From Membranipora membranacea (Eukaryota; Bryozoa; Gymnolaemata; Cheilostomatida; Membraniporidae): a stretch of 64,000 nucleotides of DNA. Shown here one piece after another: positions 22,034 through 34,689 of the stretch (position 1 is its first letter; each line of letters starts with the position of its first letter). The notes under the pieces were generated by a model. It made no database searches. It was not told the DNA's origin and saw only the letters and a program-made list of their open reading frames with translations. A program made the position numbers and the translations under genes. The stretch spans positions 25,954,283-26,018,282 of the forward strand of contig OU612066.1 in NCBI GenBank assembly GCA_914767715.1, read 5' to 3'.

Positions 22034-22877
22034 GGTAATATCAAAGACCGATCCGAAAATCAACATATCATATACTGTTGGAAAGCTGCCAGGCTACTGA
22101 AAATGAATATCTGATCAAAAACTTGATTCGGTGACATTTTAGTGAGGAAATGAGGCAGAAAACGCTGTTTTTGTCAATGCAGATGGAGGAATCAAATTAA
22201 TTGCAGGTGGAATGTATACTTAGAGATTGTGTTCATCGTAAAATTTGATTTTCTTTGATATATGACTAGTCTAAATTGACTTTTTACGTCACGCCATACC
22301 ATGCATTTTTTTTGAAGCCGTGAAAATATGTGAAATTTCAAACATGGACGTATGTGAGAACTTTCCAAAAAACTTTTTTTGCCCACAATAATTGTCATTT
22401 GGACAGCATGTTTGGCGTTATGCAAAAGTGGCTGAAAATATTAGCTGTATTCGAGAGTTCACTGTCATCACAATATGCGAGCTAAGTTGTTGAATGTCAA
22501 TGTGTATGACATTTAAAGTGCACTCACAGAGAAAATCATAAGTAATTTTTGTTTCACATATTTTCACAGCGTTACAAAAAAATGCATTGTATGGCGTGAC
22601 GTAAAAAGTTAATTTAGACTAGTCATATATCAAAGAAAATCAAATTTTACGATGAACACAATCTCTAAGTATACATTCCACCTGTTTTGAAATTTCTTGC
22701 AATTAATTTGACTCCTCCATCGTCATTAACAAAAACAGCGTTTTCTGCCTCAATTCCTCCCTAAAATGACACAACGCCAGCGAATCAAGTTTTTGTTCAA
22801 ATATTCATTTTCAGTAGCTCAGCAGCTTTCCATCAGTATATGATATGTTGATATTCGGATCCGTCTTTGACATTACC
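22034..22877. mobile_element. Second TTAA foldback element (844 bp)
   Basis: Same family as 18325-19687: ends GGTAATATCAAAGACCGATC and the complement of the TTGATATTCGGATCCGTC end, flanked by TTAA (22030-22033, 22878-22881). The arms are shorter because internal sequence was lost. Non-autonomous. Confidence 0.8.
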
Positions 22878-22881
22878 TTAA

Positions 22882-23303
22882 ATGATCTAAAGGATTGAAA
22901 ATTAGATATTTGTCTCTTATAGGGTGTATGAAGCTAAATTCATGTATAACAATAATAGTGATGGTGAGGGTATAGGCTATGTATATGAAACAGATAACGG
23001 TTATGGAAAGCGGTCGAATTTTATTACCATTAATTACTATTAAATAGTTAACAGTAATTTACAAATATCTTATCATTTATAAGATGTCCCCTTCTGATTT
23101 CATAGAAAAAAAAGGGTTTAAAATATTTTGTTATAGATTTGAAACCCATATCAATATAAAAAAAGACAGTAAATGACCACACATTAATGAAGGCAGTGCA
23201 ATGTTTTGTGAAACTGTGGTGACAATTGGCATCTATTTTTTATTGAACTAATGAACAATGTTAACTTATTCTAGTGTCTTTCAGCTTGCTATCTGCAATT
23301 CAT
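22882..23303. other. Intergenic, no gene seen
   Basis: AT-rich sequence between the foldback and the 3' end of the NHL receptor gene. I see no exon, repeat or clear poly(A) signal here. Confidence 0.5.
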
Positions 23304-26238
23304 TTAATAACTTGGCTCGTTGTAAATTTGACTGTCAGCTAGATTGGTATAAGGATACAGATATGAATCCTCATCAGTGTTCTGTTTACTGGTTGAGAGA
23401 TTTTTTCCAGCGTGTGTTGGTTGAGTTTGAGCTGCACCTGGACTACAAGAGCAAATATATTGGTCCATTATACACATGTTAATGACCAAATCTGAGTTAG
23501 TTAGTCAGGTAGGTCTTCAGCCATTCGGTGGAAAAGAGAGTCATTCTTGGAATGGTGAATAGTTGTGATGGGCATACATCAAGTGTTTCATAGTTAGAAT
23601 GCATCATAATAAGGTAAAATGGTGCATTTCCAATAAAAAGAACCTGATAAAATTTCCACCGTGTCAGCTCCATCCGTATATTTTGATACTGGACCCATAA
23701 AAATGTTGATACCGAAAGTGTCTGTGAGCACAGTGTACTTACTTGGTCATGCTGTAAACATGATCATTTAATGTATTCTGATCGAGTGATGTATATGAGG
23801 TGTCCTCCTCATGACCAGCCATATTTTGGTGTTCTGCAATAGTCCCACTAGTTGTGCCCATTCCTATGTTAGAGTTGTCTGCCCTGTAACAAATTTATTC
23901 AAAGTTAAATCAAAAGATTTTGTGTTTAAAGCAACCATCCTGGTTCTGACCAGGACTTCAAGTGTAATGATGTAACATAAACATGCTTGAATACATCAGA
24001 GTAGTGTATTGTACAACATTATTTCAGCTTGCTCAAGACATGGGAAATTCACCAGTGCTTGTGTGGCAGCATTTCCTTTGACGATTGGTTGAACATAGGA
24101 TGAAAGTAACCAGGGTTAAGTTGTTGAGGATAAGAATGGTAGGTTTTGGTACTATAAGCTCTATGGCTGCTCTGGGTGTCATTCTTTGCATTCCATACCC
24201 TACCTTTGATTGGCAGAGTTTGTTTGCGTCCTCAGTCTTACCATGTAAGCTACCGAGACAAACAGTGTCACTACAATTATTGTTCTTGCTGTGGCAGCGG
24301 AGATTATAGCAATGTTGTTGTTTGATAAAATCAGAGTTTCTGTGGTCTTGTCAGTTGTTCTCTCACCTGTAACATATAATATCATTCATTTGAAGAATTT
24401 TACTCTGACCAACTAAACAGACTTTCTGGAGGGAGCAACTAGAAATTGGACACCTGATGTTGGATCAAGTTTAAATTCTAGTATAGAAATGAAGAAGGTC
24501 CCATTCAAGCCTAAATTTACAATGATTTTTCATTGCTGCTTAACAAAGAAATACTGATAATGAATTCTCTTCACTCAGGTCTACAGGAAAGGGGAAATAT
24601 AATTAAGCTACGTAATTGCTTTTCCTACTTGTTAATACCTTTTGCTGCTTTAGTAGTCTGTGTAGTCTCTATTGTGGTCAAAGGAGTACCTGAATAATAA
24701 TTTCACAATGTGAAACCTCAGTTAACACACTGAGCAAGGCAACTGAGCGACAGGAACAGTTTCTGATTGGTAACACTTGATTTGAAATGAATACACACAA
24801 CCGAACATGGAGATTCCGTTCTGTGAGCTAGTTGCTATGCAGTGAGAGAAATCAAATAAAATTCAATTCAATATTTAAAATAAACTGAAACACGGATGCT
24901 ATAAGCCTATCTCAGATTTTTCGACCCCCATGGCGTCCTATCACTATTATTTCCTTATAATAGTTGTCTTCACTCACCTTGTACTTTTCTAATTCTTTCT
25001 TCCTACCCGACATAGACAGTGTCATGTTTGATCAGTAGTGACAAAGGCCAGAAGAGCTGACAGGAGGTTAGATTCCCATCTTCATGTCCTCTTATCCCAG
25101 AGCAGATAGATGAACTTGTGTTTGTGGCAAGATCCAAAAATCGCAGTCTGTTGTTATTATAATTAGTGATAAGAATGAGGTCATCAGTTAAAAATTCAAT
25201 GCCATTTGGACCACCAAATCTGATCTCAGAGAAAACTCCATCAACAAATCCCATAAATGAGGATCCTGCCAAGTTAGACATTGTCTTACTAAGATGATCG
25301 TACACAGCCACACCATGATTGTATGTTATGTAGACATCTCCTGTTGATTTCCGTTGCACCATGTTACAATAGTATAGTGATCCTTTGTACAGAGTGGTGA
25401 CATTTTTGTTCGATCTTGTTTAGATCTTCTATTATTGCCCATGAAGAATTGAAGAGTGCATCAGTCCAATCGCTATGACCACTGACCTGACACGAGCCTG
25501 TGTAATTAGCAATCCCATTTGTTACGCAATCCACTATCCTGAGGCAGTGATTACGGTAGTCCACCAAAAGCACATTAGTGGTAGACAGCTGGATGAAGGA
25601 GGTGATGAGATTAAACCTAGCCAGATCAGCGACACCCTCCAGATATCCAGACTGCAGTGCTGACCCTACTATGAGTGTTGTGGTGGTACCGTCTGTAGTT
25701 TTGAGCGAGTGTCTATTGGCGAAGAGAATATTTCCAGTTTTAAATTCATCCTCTGCCATATGGTGCACATAGTTTTCTGTGATGATGTAAGGGTCCAAAT
25801 AGTCATCAGGAGAAAGCCTATAAATGATTTGACTTCAGTTACCATATATAATGAACTTCTGTTTTGTTCCTAACATTGAGGCTATACTCAAGATGCGATT
25901 TGACACTAAGCTCAAAACGTTAAATTGAAAAAATGGTTTATCTGGTTTTTTTCAATACCGCTCAGATTGTGGGACAATCTGCAGGAGACACAATTACATT
26001 TTTCAATAATTTGTGATCTTAACACAATAGTTAATAATACAAAGAAATTCCGAATCATTAGCACCATTATCACGAATATATATATTATACAGAAATATGT
26101 AATATGAATCATTGAAATGGTTTTAATTTTTAAGTTGATCAAATGAACATCTGTTGGGTGATCCCCATAATGGCATATAACTCACCGTAGTTCACCTGTA
26201 CAACTCATTAATAGCACTACACAACACATCAGGATCAT
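23304..26238 (-). pseudogene. NHL-repeat single-pass receptor, two lesions
   Basis: Six minus-strand exons have matching phases: 26186-26238 (signal peptide MILMCCVVLLMSCTG), 24978-25817 (propeller), 24639-24689 (Thr-rich linker), 24204-24366 (membrane span), 23743-23883 and 23304-23442 (tail). Exon 2 shows NHL-type repeats: SGYLEGVADLARFNL, then VLLVDYRNHCLRIVD; GFVDGVFSEIRFGGPNG, then ILITNYNNNRLRFLD. The span is near ISAATARTIIVVTLFVSVAY. The tail has tyrosine motifs (SYTSLDQN, HVYSM, YLYPYTNL, IYNEPSY), suggesting phosphotyrosine or endocytic signalling. Exon 2 carries a +1 shift near 25405-25425 and an in-frame TAG at 25003-25005, where an RIRKV-type NHL motif (EERIRKVQ) resumes. All other splice sites are good, so this is either a very young pseudogene or an assembly problem. 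Ligand unknown; NHL propellers bind proteins or nucleic acids in other families. Confidence 0.68.
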
Positions 26239-28119
26239 CTGTAAGATATAATAAGCAAAAATAATATGTAAGATATAATAAGCAAAAAAAGTCACATATT
26301 ATGTCTGTTTCCTGCTAAGGCCACCTTCTGACCTTGGTGAATATCCATCATCTTATTTATTCATTGCACATGACAGGTTGTCATTCGCATCACAGCATCA
26401 AATTCACAGCCGCAATTGTCACATTTGTCATAGACTATCCCTGTCCTGTCTCTTATAAAATGTTTGCAGAGTCAGACAAAATTAAACTTGAATGAATACA
26501 ATGCTTTGCCACTCGCTTTATTTTACCATTGACAGAAAATTAAGACACACAACGTAACAAACTATCACTGCCAAAAGTTTCCAATTTTCTGCAATGACCA
26601 CTTCATCAAAATATCACATGAGAATGATGTTCAATCACACTCATGCATCAGTATTTGACAAATAATACAGCATTAACTCACTAAAACCTAATTAAATTGC
26701 TTCTACCCCAGATGTTGACATATTCTGTCTGTCTTAACCAAAGTTATTTGTATCTTATAATACCAATACTGCAGATGGATAATAATTAATTCTCGGTGCT
26801 GTAGGGTTAAGGCTCTTGGCTGCTCATTAAAAGCCGAAATGTGCTGACTTCCCTGTCTGAGCTCACTGCGGATTGTGTCATCACGCACTCAAATACAACC
26901 CTCCTCACATATTTATGTATCTTATTTCAATGATAATGTATTAAACAACTGTATTGAACTGTACACCAATTATAGTTAACAACAAAAAGAACTCTCTCCC
27001 TGCCTTATGTTACCACATCATTAAATAATCTTCATCTGATCAGATTCCTTGCGCACATTCGTTAATACAAGTGATTCTGTACTTCACCTGATATTTCACT
27101 TGAATTTTGTTAGTCTATAATATGATGCGAAGTATTCGGGGTGTTGATTTAGCTTAGTCGTATTTTGAGAACATGATATTTGTCTGAGTTGCAGGTTATT
27201 CTATTCAATCTCATTGTCACTGGCCCTGAGAAAGGCTGAATCACTGCTGATAAGACAATGCAGAGAAGGGCTGTTGCACAATTAATATTTGGCTCTGAAG
27301 TTTGCAATAGACGGTTTGATTTATCCTCTCTCATTTTCTGAGATGACAACACCTGAAATTAATAACGCGGTACAATTACAAGGGCACACCTAAATATTTA
27401 TTCATAAAGCTAGGCAGGACACTAGATACAGGTGAAGTGAGGCACTTAATTGTGGGTGACGTAACGACATTGGATTGTGTAGTAGGAGTTATGGAACTTG
27501 ATACATTATGTAAGAAAATACTTCAAAATCACTTAAACTTGTATTACATTCTCACTCGAAAATCTGTTACACTCTTTTTTTCAATTTTTTTCACTGATAA
27601 ACATGGGACACAAATTTATTTTTTCATCATTCTAAAAGACAGACATCACAGGCTCCACTCAGGTAACACTTTTCAAGTGGAATCTCATCAATTGCTCAGA
27701 ACTTTGCAAAATTCTTTTTTGGAGGGCTAGTTTTTTGGAGCGCATTATCAATATCCCAAAAAAGCCTAGTGAATATGAAGTACCCGGTGAGAAAGTTTTT
27801 AAATATCACAGCCTGGTCGGAAAAGGTTCAGTTTTGCAGAATGGACAGTGAGAATTGTAAATCTGTTACGTCAGAATCGCCCTTAATTAACTTCATTTCA
27901 GGTCACAATCAAGAGGCAAGACAAGGAAACCTGCTGACTGCAGAGTTCAAGCTATATTTTGAGTGAACATTTTAGATCCTCTGATGATGTATTTTGACGC
28001 GCAACTGGTATTTAGCTGGCTTCCGACTACAATCATAAACAGTTACAAGGCAAGAGATATAGACCTTGTAGCTTTTATTGATTTGATATTAAAAAGTGCT
28101 TTGCCTTGCCTGGAGATAA
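26239..28119. other. Intergenic, no gene seen
   Basis: AT-rich stretch between the NHL receptor promoter side and the Reeler gene. Open frames here (26703-26888, 27149-27352, 27437-27730, 27769-27966) have no recognisable domain, splice context or codon pattern. I see no transposon ends. Confidence 0.45.
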
Positions 28120-28640
28120 TATGGAATTAGGGAACAACATTTTTTGCATTATTGATAGCAATGATAAAATAGTTAGTGATATCATCAATATTTTCTAGAA
28201 GCAGAATTTGCATCATGTCATAAGCTGGAGGGAGCCTTGTCACACAGCTATTTGTTTTGTAGCCACATCACAAGGCTGGGTTCAAGGCGGGTCGGCATGG
28301 TCGGCAAGTTGGGTCATCAATTCGAGTTTATGAGAAGTGTGAACTATAAAATTGTCTGTCATCCTGGCCTTGAAAACTGTTAGAACAACCGCACGAACCT
28401 TGGTCTGTCCTGGTCTGGATATAATATAGAATCATTGATATCGATTTGATGCATTATTGATGGCAATGATAAAACAACTAGTGATATAATCATCATTTTC
28501 GAGACACAGTTCTGCGGAAACTGATAGTAAGGTCAAAATTTGCATCAAATCAAACAATGGGGGCGGGTCGAGAAGGTCTGTAAGCTGAGTGATCTATTTG
28601 ATTATATAACAATTAGTGAGAGCTATAAAAGTGTCCGTTG
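28120..28640 (+). promoter_or_regulatory. Tandemly duplicated promoter region of the Reeler gene
   Basis: Two related segments about 280-290 bp apart share, in order, gcattattgatRgcaatgat, a tagtgatat block, aatttgcatca, and a TATA block (gaactataaaattgtctgt at about 28341; gagctataaaagtgtccgt at about 28617). The second TATA is the one in front of the start codon. The first would be an upstream alternative start or a relic. Confidence 0.5.
28624..28630 (+). promoter_or_regulatory. TATA box of the Reeler gene
   Basis: TATAAAA lies 35-41 bp before the ATG at 28665, with a cattc-type initiator about 25-30 bp downstream. This implies a very short 5' leader. Confidence 0.6.
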
Positions 28641-28664
28641 CACATCATTCCGCATTCAGTCGAC

Positions 28665-31151
28665 ATGGCAGGTATTCTGATCATCCTACAGCTCAGTGCG
28701 CTTATTGGCGGAACCTTCGCACAACCTTTTGCGCACACGATTGAAGAACTAGAGATGGCATGTGATTCTATGGCGCCTGATCACGAAAACACCACAGCTC
28801 AAACAACGCCCTTACCATATAACGTCCGCTGTCTTATACGAGACGGCAAAGTTTCAGGTAGTGTTCTATGTTCATACTTCCTTGGTAGGAGACAACCGTT
28901 TTAGTTTCATTGCTGTAGATTAATTTATTTGTTTGCACATTGTTGAGGTTTAACTATCCTAACAGATGTTCTCATCATGACCTACAATCTTTTGACTAAG
29001 CGCAGCTGGCCACCCAAAGACAAATTGAATGTAATTAATAATTTGAAACAGTGTATACTGGCTAATTCAGACTTTTTAATTCAGAGCTCCTGTTAATTCA
29101 GACAAGGAAGATTGGTCCCTTCAGCCAAATCTCAATGCATTCTAATAGCACTTAATTCAGACGCTGCTTAATTAGGACAATCTTTTAATTAAGTGGACTG
29201 TGCTGTAGATTATCACCCAAGAGTGGGGCAAATGAAATTTAAATCTGATACATTTTTTTTAAAGATTGAATCCAAAGTGCGATCTCTTGTGAGCAGCTTT
29301 TACTCATTCATTCATTCATTGTTTATTACAGTCTCATGTTTGAGAAATATTTTGTTTTCGCTGAGCAATAAAAGTTATGGTGTAAACATTAAAAAGTTTT
29401 GGTCTGGTTGGTTGTAAAAATTGAAAAAAAAAAAAAAATAAACAGTAAGAATTATCACTAGTTGGCTAAAAAAGTATACTATTTAACTTCCGCACACAGA
29501 GGGATCGGAAACAGTCAGTTCGTATGTTTACCCTCGTTTTGATTGCTCTGTATCGACCAGACGGAAGTTTATCGAATGTAAATACTGGGTCAGCGTGGTC
29601 AGTAGCTACGAGTCTGAGGCATCTTGTTCTCATCACTCTTTCGTATATTGCCTCGATGGTGTCAAACTTGCAGCTACCTAGGTAGCCTGCGAGGCTTATA
29701 ACTTTATTGAGCGATTTCCTAGATGACGAGGATAAGTGGCCATATAGAGTGCTAAGGTGGTACAAAAATATACATTCAATAAAAGTAGTATAGCATTGCA
29801 TTCTAAGAGGCACAGCTATATGCATTGAATACAGCTTCTTCATGATGTAAAGTCTCTTGCGGGCTTTCTTGATGACTTCGATGGAATATTCTTGGAACTT
29901 AAGCTTTTTGTCAATAATAGTGCCTAAGTATTTAAAACTGTCAACCTGCTCTACATTATTACCATTGATAACTAAGCTATCATGTACAGGATTGTCTCTA
30001 AGATTGCACAATACAAGCTCCTTTGTCTTTGACACATTCAAAAATAGATCATTATCATGACACCAACCAGCCAAATCTTGGGCAGCATTACCCATACATG
30101 AAACATCACTTCTCGACAAAAGCTCAATCAATACTGTGTCGTCAGCATATTCAATCAGATGAAAGTTACCAGAGCTAGGCTTAGGCATATGCTGTACATA
30201 TATTGAAAAAAGAAGGGGACTGAACTGACTTTTCGTATAAAAGTTGACTACTGTTCATTTTTTTTAGTTCGCCTCAGAAGATTATTTCAAACACTTGGCG
30301 ATTGGCTTCTATTACTTTTCATAAAAAGATTGACTACTGTTTATTTCATTTCTTTTTTAGTCCGCCTCAGAGTGCCACGTGATGCGACTACTGATTTGAG
30401 GTTTGCAGGCCTTATTACTCAGGTACGAGATGGTGACGACAACAGAATTGGTACTGTTGAAAGGTACAACAGCACCTATTATCAGCCCATCTGCGATGAT
30501 GCTTCCGTAACTCAAGCAAACCTCGACCTGAAAACTGGACTCAGAGTTCTCTTTGATCTCAGCGAGGCAGAGCAAGCACTGCCCGTTAAACAGTGTGTGT
30601 AAGTTGAATAGTTGATTTTATTTTCCATGTAGAACCTTGCCAATATCTTGGCTCTGATCTGATTGGCTGAGGAGTAGTAGAAAGACTATGCCAGGTTAGA
30701 TGGTACTTTCCTGAAAGTACCAATAATGTTGATATTGTATTTGAATTTGAAAGTATTCAGCTCCACTTTAACTATAACAAGCTGTGATCTATCATTGGTT
30801 CTCTTTTCCAAAGAACCTCTCATCAGTGTAGAGCCACTACATTGGCTATTTTCGACCCTGATAACTATATCGGCCAACATGGTTACACAAGATCTTGATG
30901 GAAAAAGAAATCTGCCTCACCACCAATAAAAGGTCACCACATTTCAATTAATAACAACAGAGTTTCATTCAATTTTTGAAAGATTCCTGAATACATGCAT
31001 GTCCATATCCTATACTTTATTAGATTGTATATGTGATTGTTTTAGTATATCAGTGGTGCAGAACTTCGCTACCTACTGGGTGCAGGAGAGATTTGATGTC
31101 AGGCCAGCACCACCACTGTCACTACCACGACGAGGCGATGCGAGGAAATAA
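28665..31151 (+). CDS. Secreted Reeler-domain protein, three exons
   Basis: Exons 28665-28857, 30361-30598 and 31046-31151 join in phase (G|TC, GT|T) into a 178-residue frame ending in TAA, with aataaa at about 31169. Residues 1-20 are a signal peptide (MAGILIILQLSALIGGTFAQ). The rest matches one Reeler domain end to end: ACDSMAPDHE near the start, RFAGLITQVRDGDDNRIGTV in the middle, PICDDASVTQANLDLKTGLR, and a final VVQNFATYWVQERF strand. Cysteines sit at usual Reeler positions. Stand-alone secreted Reeler proteins include insect defence protein l(2)34Fc/noduler-type immune factors; single Reeler domains also occur in spondin, reelin and ferric-chelate-reductase-like proteins, but nothing else is attached here. 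Intron 1 contains a LINE fragment and a duplicated acceptor. An upstream in-frame TTG is not used; the ATG follows the TATA box at normal spacing. Confidence 0.85.
29466..30228 (-). mobile_element. LINE reverse-transcriptase 3' half (CR1/L2-like)
   Basis: An open minus-strand frame starts abruptly in the FSPLLFSIYVQHM motif. It contains the catalytic YADDTVLI box, a DLAGWCHDNDLFLNVSKTKE thumb-proximal motif and SFKYLGTIID, and continues to a normal-looking C-terminus. The palm N-terminal half and endonuclease are missing (5' truncation), as expected for target-primed insertion. It lies in intron 1 of the Reeler gene, antisense to it. Confidence 0.85.
30226..30373 (+). repeat. Duplicated splice-acceptor segment
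   Basis: About 55 bp (acttttc, ataaaaagNttgactactgtt, poly-T, tag, then tYcgcctcaga) occurs twice. The second copy supplies the exon 2 acceptor of the Reeler gene (exon start 30361). The first offers another acceptor with exon start 30268, exactly 93 nt upstream. The interval is open in the Reeler frame. Confidence 0.7.
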
Positions 31152-32029
31152 GAAAGGCTGCCGTCACAACAATAAATGTAGAAACATTGACGTACATCCA
31201 GGACTGCACGAAAATCCTTCGATGTTTCGTATTACCAATAATGAGCTTTCGAAATAGAAATAGACATCAATTTTAAGGAGTGTCATCATGTCCCTTTTTT
31301 AAATAGCTGTCTATTTCACTTTGTTTTTATGCTTGATTCATAATCTCTAATTTCAAACTTTTTCTATTTCACTTCAATTTGTAGAGTTCAAAATATCCAA
31401 TTACAATAACTTTGACCATAGCTTCGACTTCTGTGTTTTTTTTTTACCCTAACAAATCTACAAATTCAACAAACCACTCCATATCAAAACTTAAAATAAA
31501 CTGCATATTAAGAAAAACGCTCAAAGAATGATGATGCACCCCCAAGCATATATTTATAATTATTTGAGTAATGGAATAATTCAGTTTGACACATTTAAAG
31601 TGACAGTGCGCATTGGCGTTGCGTTGCGATATCGCCCAACAGCTCAAATCAGGTGACAATCCATGGCAAAGGCTTCAATCTGTCAGAATCTGCCATCAAA
31701 AACAAAGTTGTGTGCACCATTAGTCTGAAAGGGCAACTGCAATGTATGACTTTTTGAGCTATATTTAGTCTTCAGTTTGGATTTACCCCTCTATTGTGGC
31801 GTTATCCTCTCTTCCCCTATTTTCCTCTTTCCTAACTTCACAACCCATGTCTCGTTGCGAAGATTCTGTGAGTACCTCAACACTCCAAGCTGCAGCAAAT
31901 GACATCTCGTAGTGAGAATAATCTCCTCTCATGAATACAAAGAAGAACAAAATCGTGATACTAAATCCCAAATGTGCTCAAACAGTTGACACAATTAGGA
32001 TCAGAGATTAGAACATCGAAAGTGTCTCC
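31152..32029. other. Intergenic, no gene seen
   Basis: 3' flank of the Reeler gene. It starts with a putative poly(A) signal (aataaa, about 31169); after that I find no exon or element. The frames at 31444-31659 and 31783-31971 are unsupported. Confidence 0.45.
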
Positions 32030-32600
32030 ACCTTCGGACAGCTTGATGTATTTGTAGACTCTCATCTATCCTTCTTTCACCATGTTTTCAACCTTGTGGA
32101 CCCATACAGATCTGAGTGCCACGGCCTGACCAATCTAAAATGGTACGGAGTATCAAATCCTAGTTTACTGCATGCCTACAAAGCCAATATACTATCCGTA
32201 GCGGCATACGCAGCACCTGCATGGTTCCCTTATGTAACCAGTCACAGCATGGAACAACTCGAGACAATACAATAGCTCGCCCTCAAAATCATCAACCCAT
32301 GCTGTGAAAGCTATGACCAAAGCCAGAAGAAACGAGACATGCATAATCACCTGCTTCCTGAGCCATCCTCATGGAGACCTGAGCAGCAATAACAGCCAAA
32401 CCAAACCCTATAATACAGTGCTAACCAGCAGATGTCTCTTCATCAAATATGGGAATACGAAACTGAAGCCTAATTCTGATTGTGATGATCTCGCTCATTT
32501 TGAATTTTATTAAACACATTTTACACAATGTTATCATTGTGATTATAAATCGGATCAATAATATTCGCTTCTCAATGTATTTAGATCAATAACAAAGTAG
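32030..32600 (+). pseudogene. LINE reverse-transcriptase C-terminal relic
   Basis: In the plus direction a broken frame reads LLHAYKANILSVAAYAAPAW, then FPYVTSHSMEQLETIQ, stop, LALKIINPC. This is the characteristic post-palm segment of CR1/L2/Jockey-type ORF2 proteins (tyrosine-alanine-proline-tryptophan block, then LExIQ). Stops and shifts show it is dead. Confidence 0.6.
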
Positions 32601-33809
32601 TCTTCAATCAATCAATCATATTATTCTGCCATTTGCTGAGAATTATGAGCAGAGGCTTGCCGATCTAGCGCTCCCAACAATAACAACTTTCCTGCACACC
32701 TATTGTATTGAACACTTCACACAAAGGTAGCCAACAACTATCATCACCCCCTGGACTCTCGCATATAAATAAATACAAACAGAAAATCTGCTCGAAGAGC
32801 AAAGATAGATGAATACCAGCCATCCACCTGTAGAACCACCAAGAGACAAAACGCCTCTTTTGAATTCTATGCGATTTTGTAACTAATGCAACTTCTATTT
32901 TGTTTTATTTATGTGCTATACCTTTGATGCTATCTACCTATTACAGGATTGATATTAGAAATTAGGCAATAAACAAAAAAATTACATCCTAACTTCCATT
33001 CCTAACCAAGCTGACAGATTAAAATTTATTACTTTAAGCGGTGTTGCCACTAGTCTAAGTTTAACATTTTAATACTCTCTGTACTAATGCCAACAACTAC
33101 TAGGGAACTACCATCCAAGAGTGAGAGAGAAAAATGCCAAAATTGCTTCCTGTACACTTTTTATAACTGAGATGGCCGAGAATGATATAGTATAAAGAGC
33201 TCCTTTGTAGACAGGTAATGAATTTATACCGGGCTTACAATAGTTGATTTACATTTGCCTCCCTTAGCCCACATACCATAACATTCAGAGCTAACTCCAT
33301 GCTCAGAGCATCTTTGGCTAACAAATAGAAATAGCTGAGAGCCATTCACTCTCAATAATCACAAGGAGCGTAGTTTAGACTATGCCAATAATCAGTAGTC
33401 ATACTACTTGCTGTGACACCAAGTTTGAGTTTTTTTAGCATCAGTCGGCATATTTTCAGTAGTCAGTGGTTCTGTGAAAAATATGGCCTCATTCACATAT
33501 CACTTCTCTCCACTTAGGCATGTAGGAAAATTGATACAAAGTAATTCCTCGCTCAACTGGTGAGCGATGTTGTACATTTTTTTTTGTAGCAAAGTTTTCT
33601 GATAATTCTGCTAGCATAGTTTAGCTGATGTATTCTATTTATGCAGTTGCTGCCAATATTAACAGATTGCACAAAATATAACGTAGGGTATCGTACAACA
33701 CAGAAGAGTTGAACATAAGTTTTTGGTCGGGTCATCATACTCATTACTAAGAGTTTTCTGTGCTTACAAAAATTGTGAGCGGACAATTCGAATGGAATGC
33801 TTTCGATTT
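32601..33809. other. Intergenic, no gene seen
   Basis: No gene, RNA or clear transposon boundary is supported. The frame at 33553-33894 minus overlaps a tRNA-like relic and shows no domain. Confidence 0.45.
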
Positions 33810-33925
33810 CCATCATGGTGAAAAGATTTGCCCCGGCGGGGATTTGTACCTGGGCCTCCCGCGTTATAGACTTTGACGCTACCTTGCACAGCAATATCTA
33901 TTCATTAGAGCAGATCTTGCCTTGT
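33810..33925 (-). repeat. tRNA-derived SINE relic
   Basis: On the minus strand a B-box-like ggtacaaatccc with a paired T-arm (cccgcc/ggcggg region) is preceded by an A-box-like gctctaatgaatag about 60 bp upstream. The cloverleaf is imperfect and no poly-T follows, so a SINE head or tRNA pseudogene is the reading. Confidence 0.35.
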
Positions 33926-34539
33926 CATCTAAATACAAACTCATTGAATACAATGTCAATCCAATTATGTAATATTGACTAGAACTGTAAAGGCTTATAC
34001 TATAACTATACAATAGCAATAATGAATGTAATTTATTCAGCAGGCAGGGATAATTATACAATAATGATTGCTGGTTGGGTAATGATATATGGGTCAGTTT
34101 CGAACAATTCTAGAATTGTACAGAATTGTCCAACAATTCTTGGGTATGAAACTCAGTGTTAACTGGAAGCAAAAGAATCAATTTCATTGCATGTCCGTTC
34201 AATAAAAAGAAAAATTATGCCTAGTAACACGACATCTTATATGAAACGGCTCTGTAAATTGGCTTTTATACCTTCGCGTAGAATAGAAAAGTATGTTGAA
34301 TGTGTATGTGGTCGGAAGAGATGTAAAAAACTTATCTATATCCTCATTATCATATACTAAATTTACAACATGAGATTCAACCTTGAACGTCCTGATTGTC
34401 ACAAACCTCTATAAAATGCATGAGTCAAGACTTGGTTTTCAAAAAAAATTTGGTAATAATCCAGCGAGGTATTTGTCATAATATTCTAGAAAATAGTTTG
34501 GAAATATTTGTTACAAGTCACTACCTCTCAGTTTGTGCA

Positions 34540-34660
34540 CCACATCGAACCCTAGACATTATTAAAATTGAATGAAGAAACTTTATGACTTGCATAGTGA
34601 AGGGGACGGCTTTAAGCAGCTGAGCCAATTGCTCTAACAGAGCAACTCACAACTGTAATA
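34540..34660 (-). repeat. Second tRNA-like relic
   Basis: On the minus strand, gagcaattggctcagctgct resembles an A box. About 70 bp later gggttcgatgtgg resembles a degraded B box. Weak, listed as a probable SINE head. Confidence 0.25.
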
Positions 34661-34689
34661 CAACTAACAGTCAAAAAAAAATATAGCGT

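Noticed and set aside
28338-28361. A separate gene starting at the upstream TATA block
   Set aside because: No ATG-led frame or signal peptide follows; it is better read as the duplicated half of the Reeler promoter.
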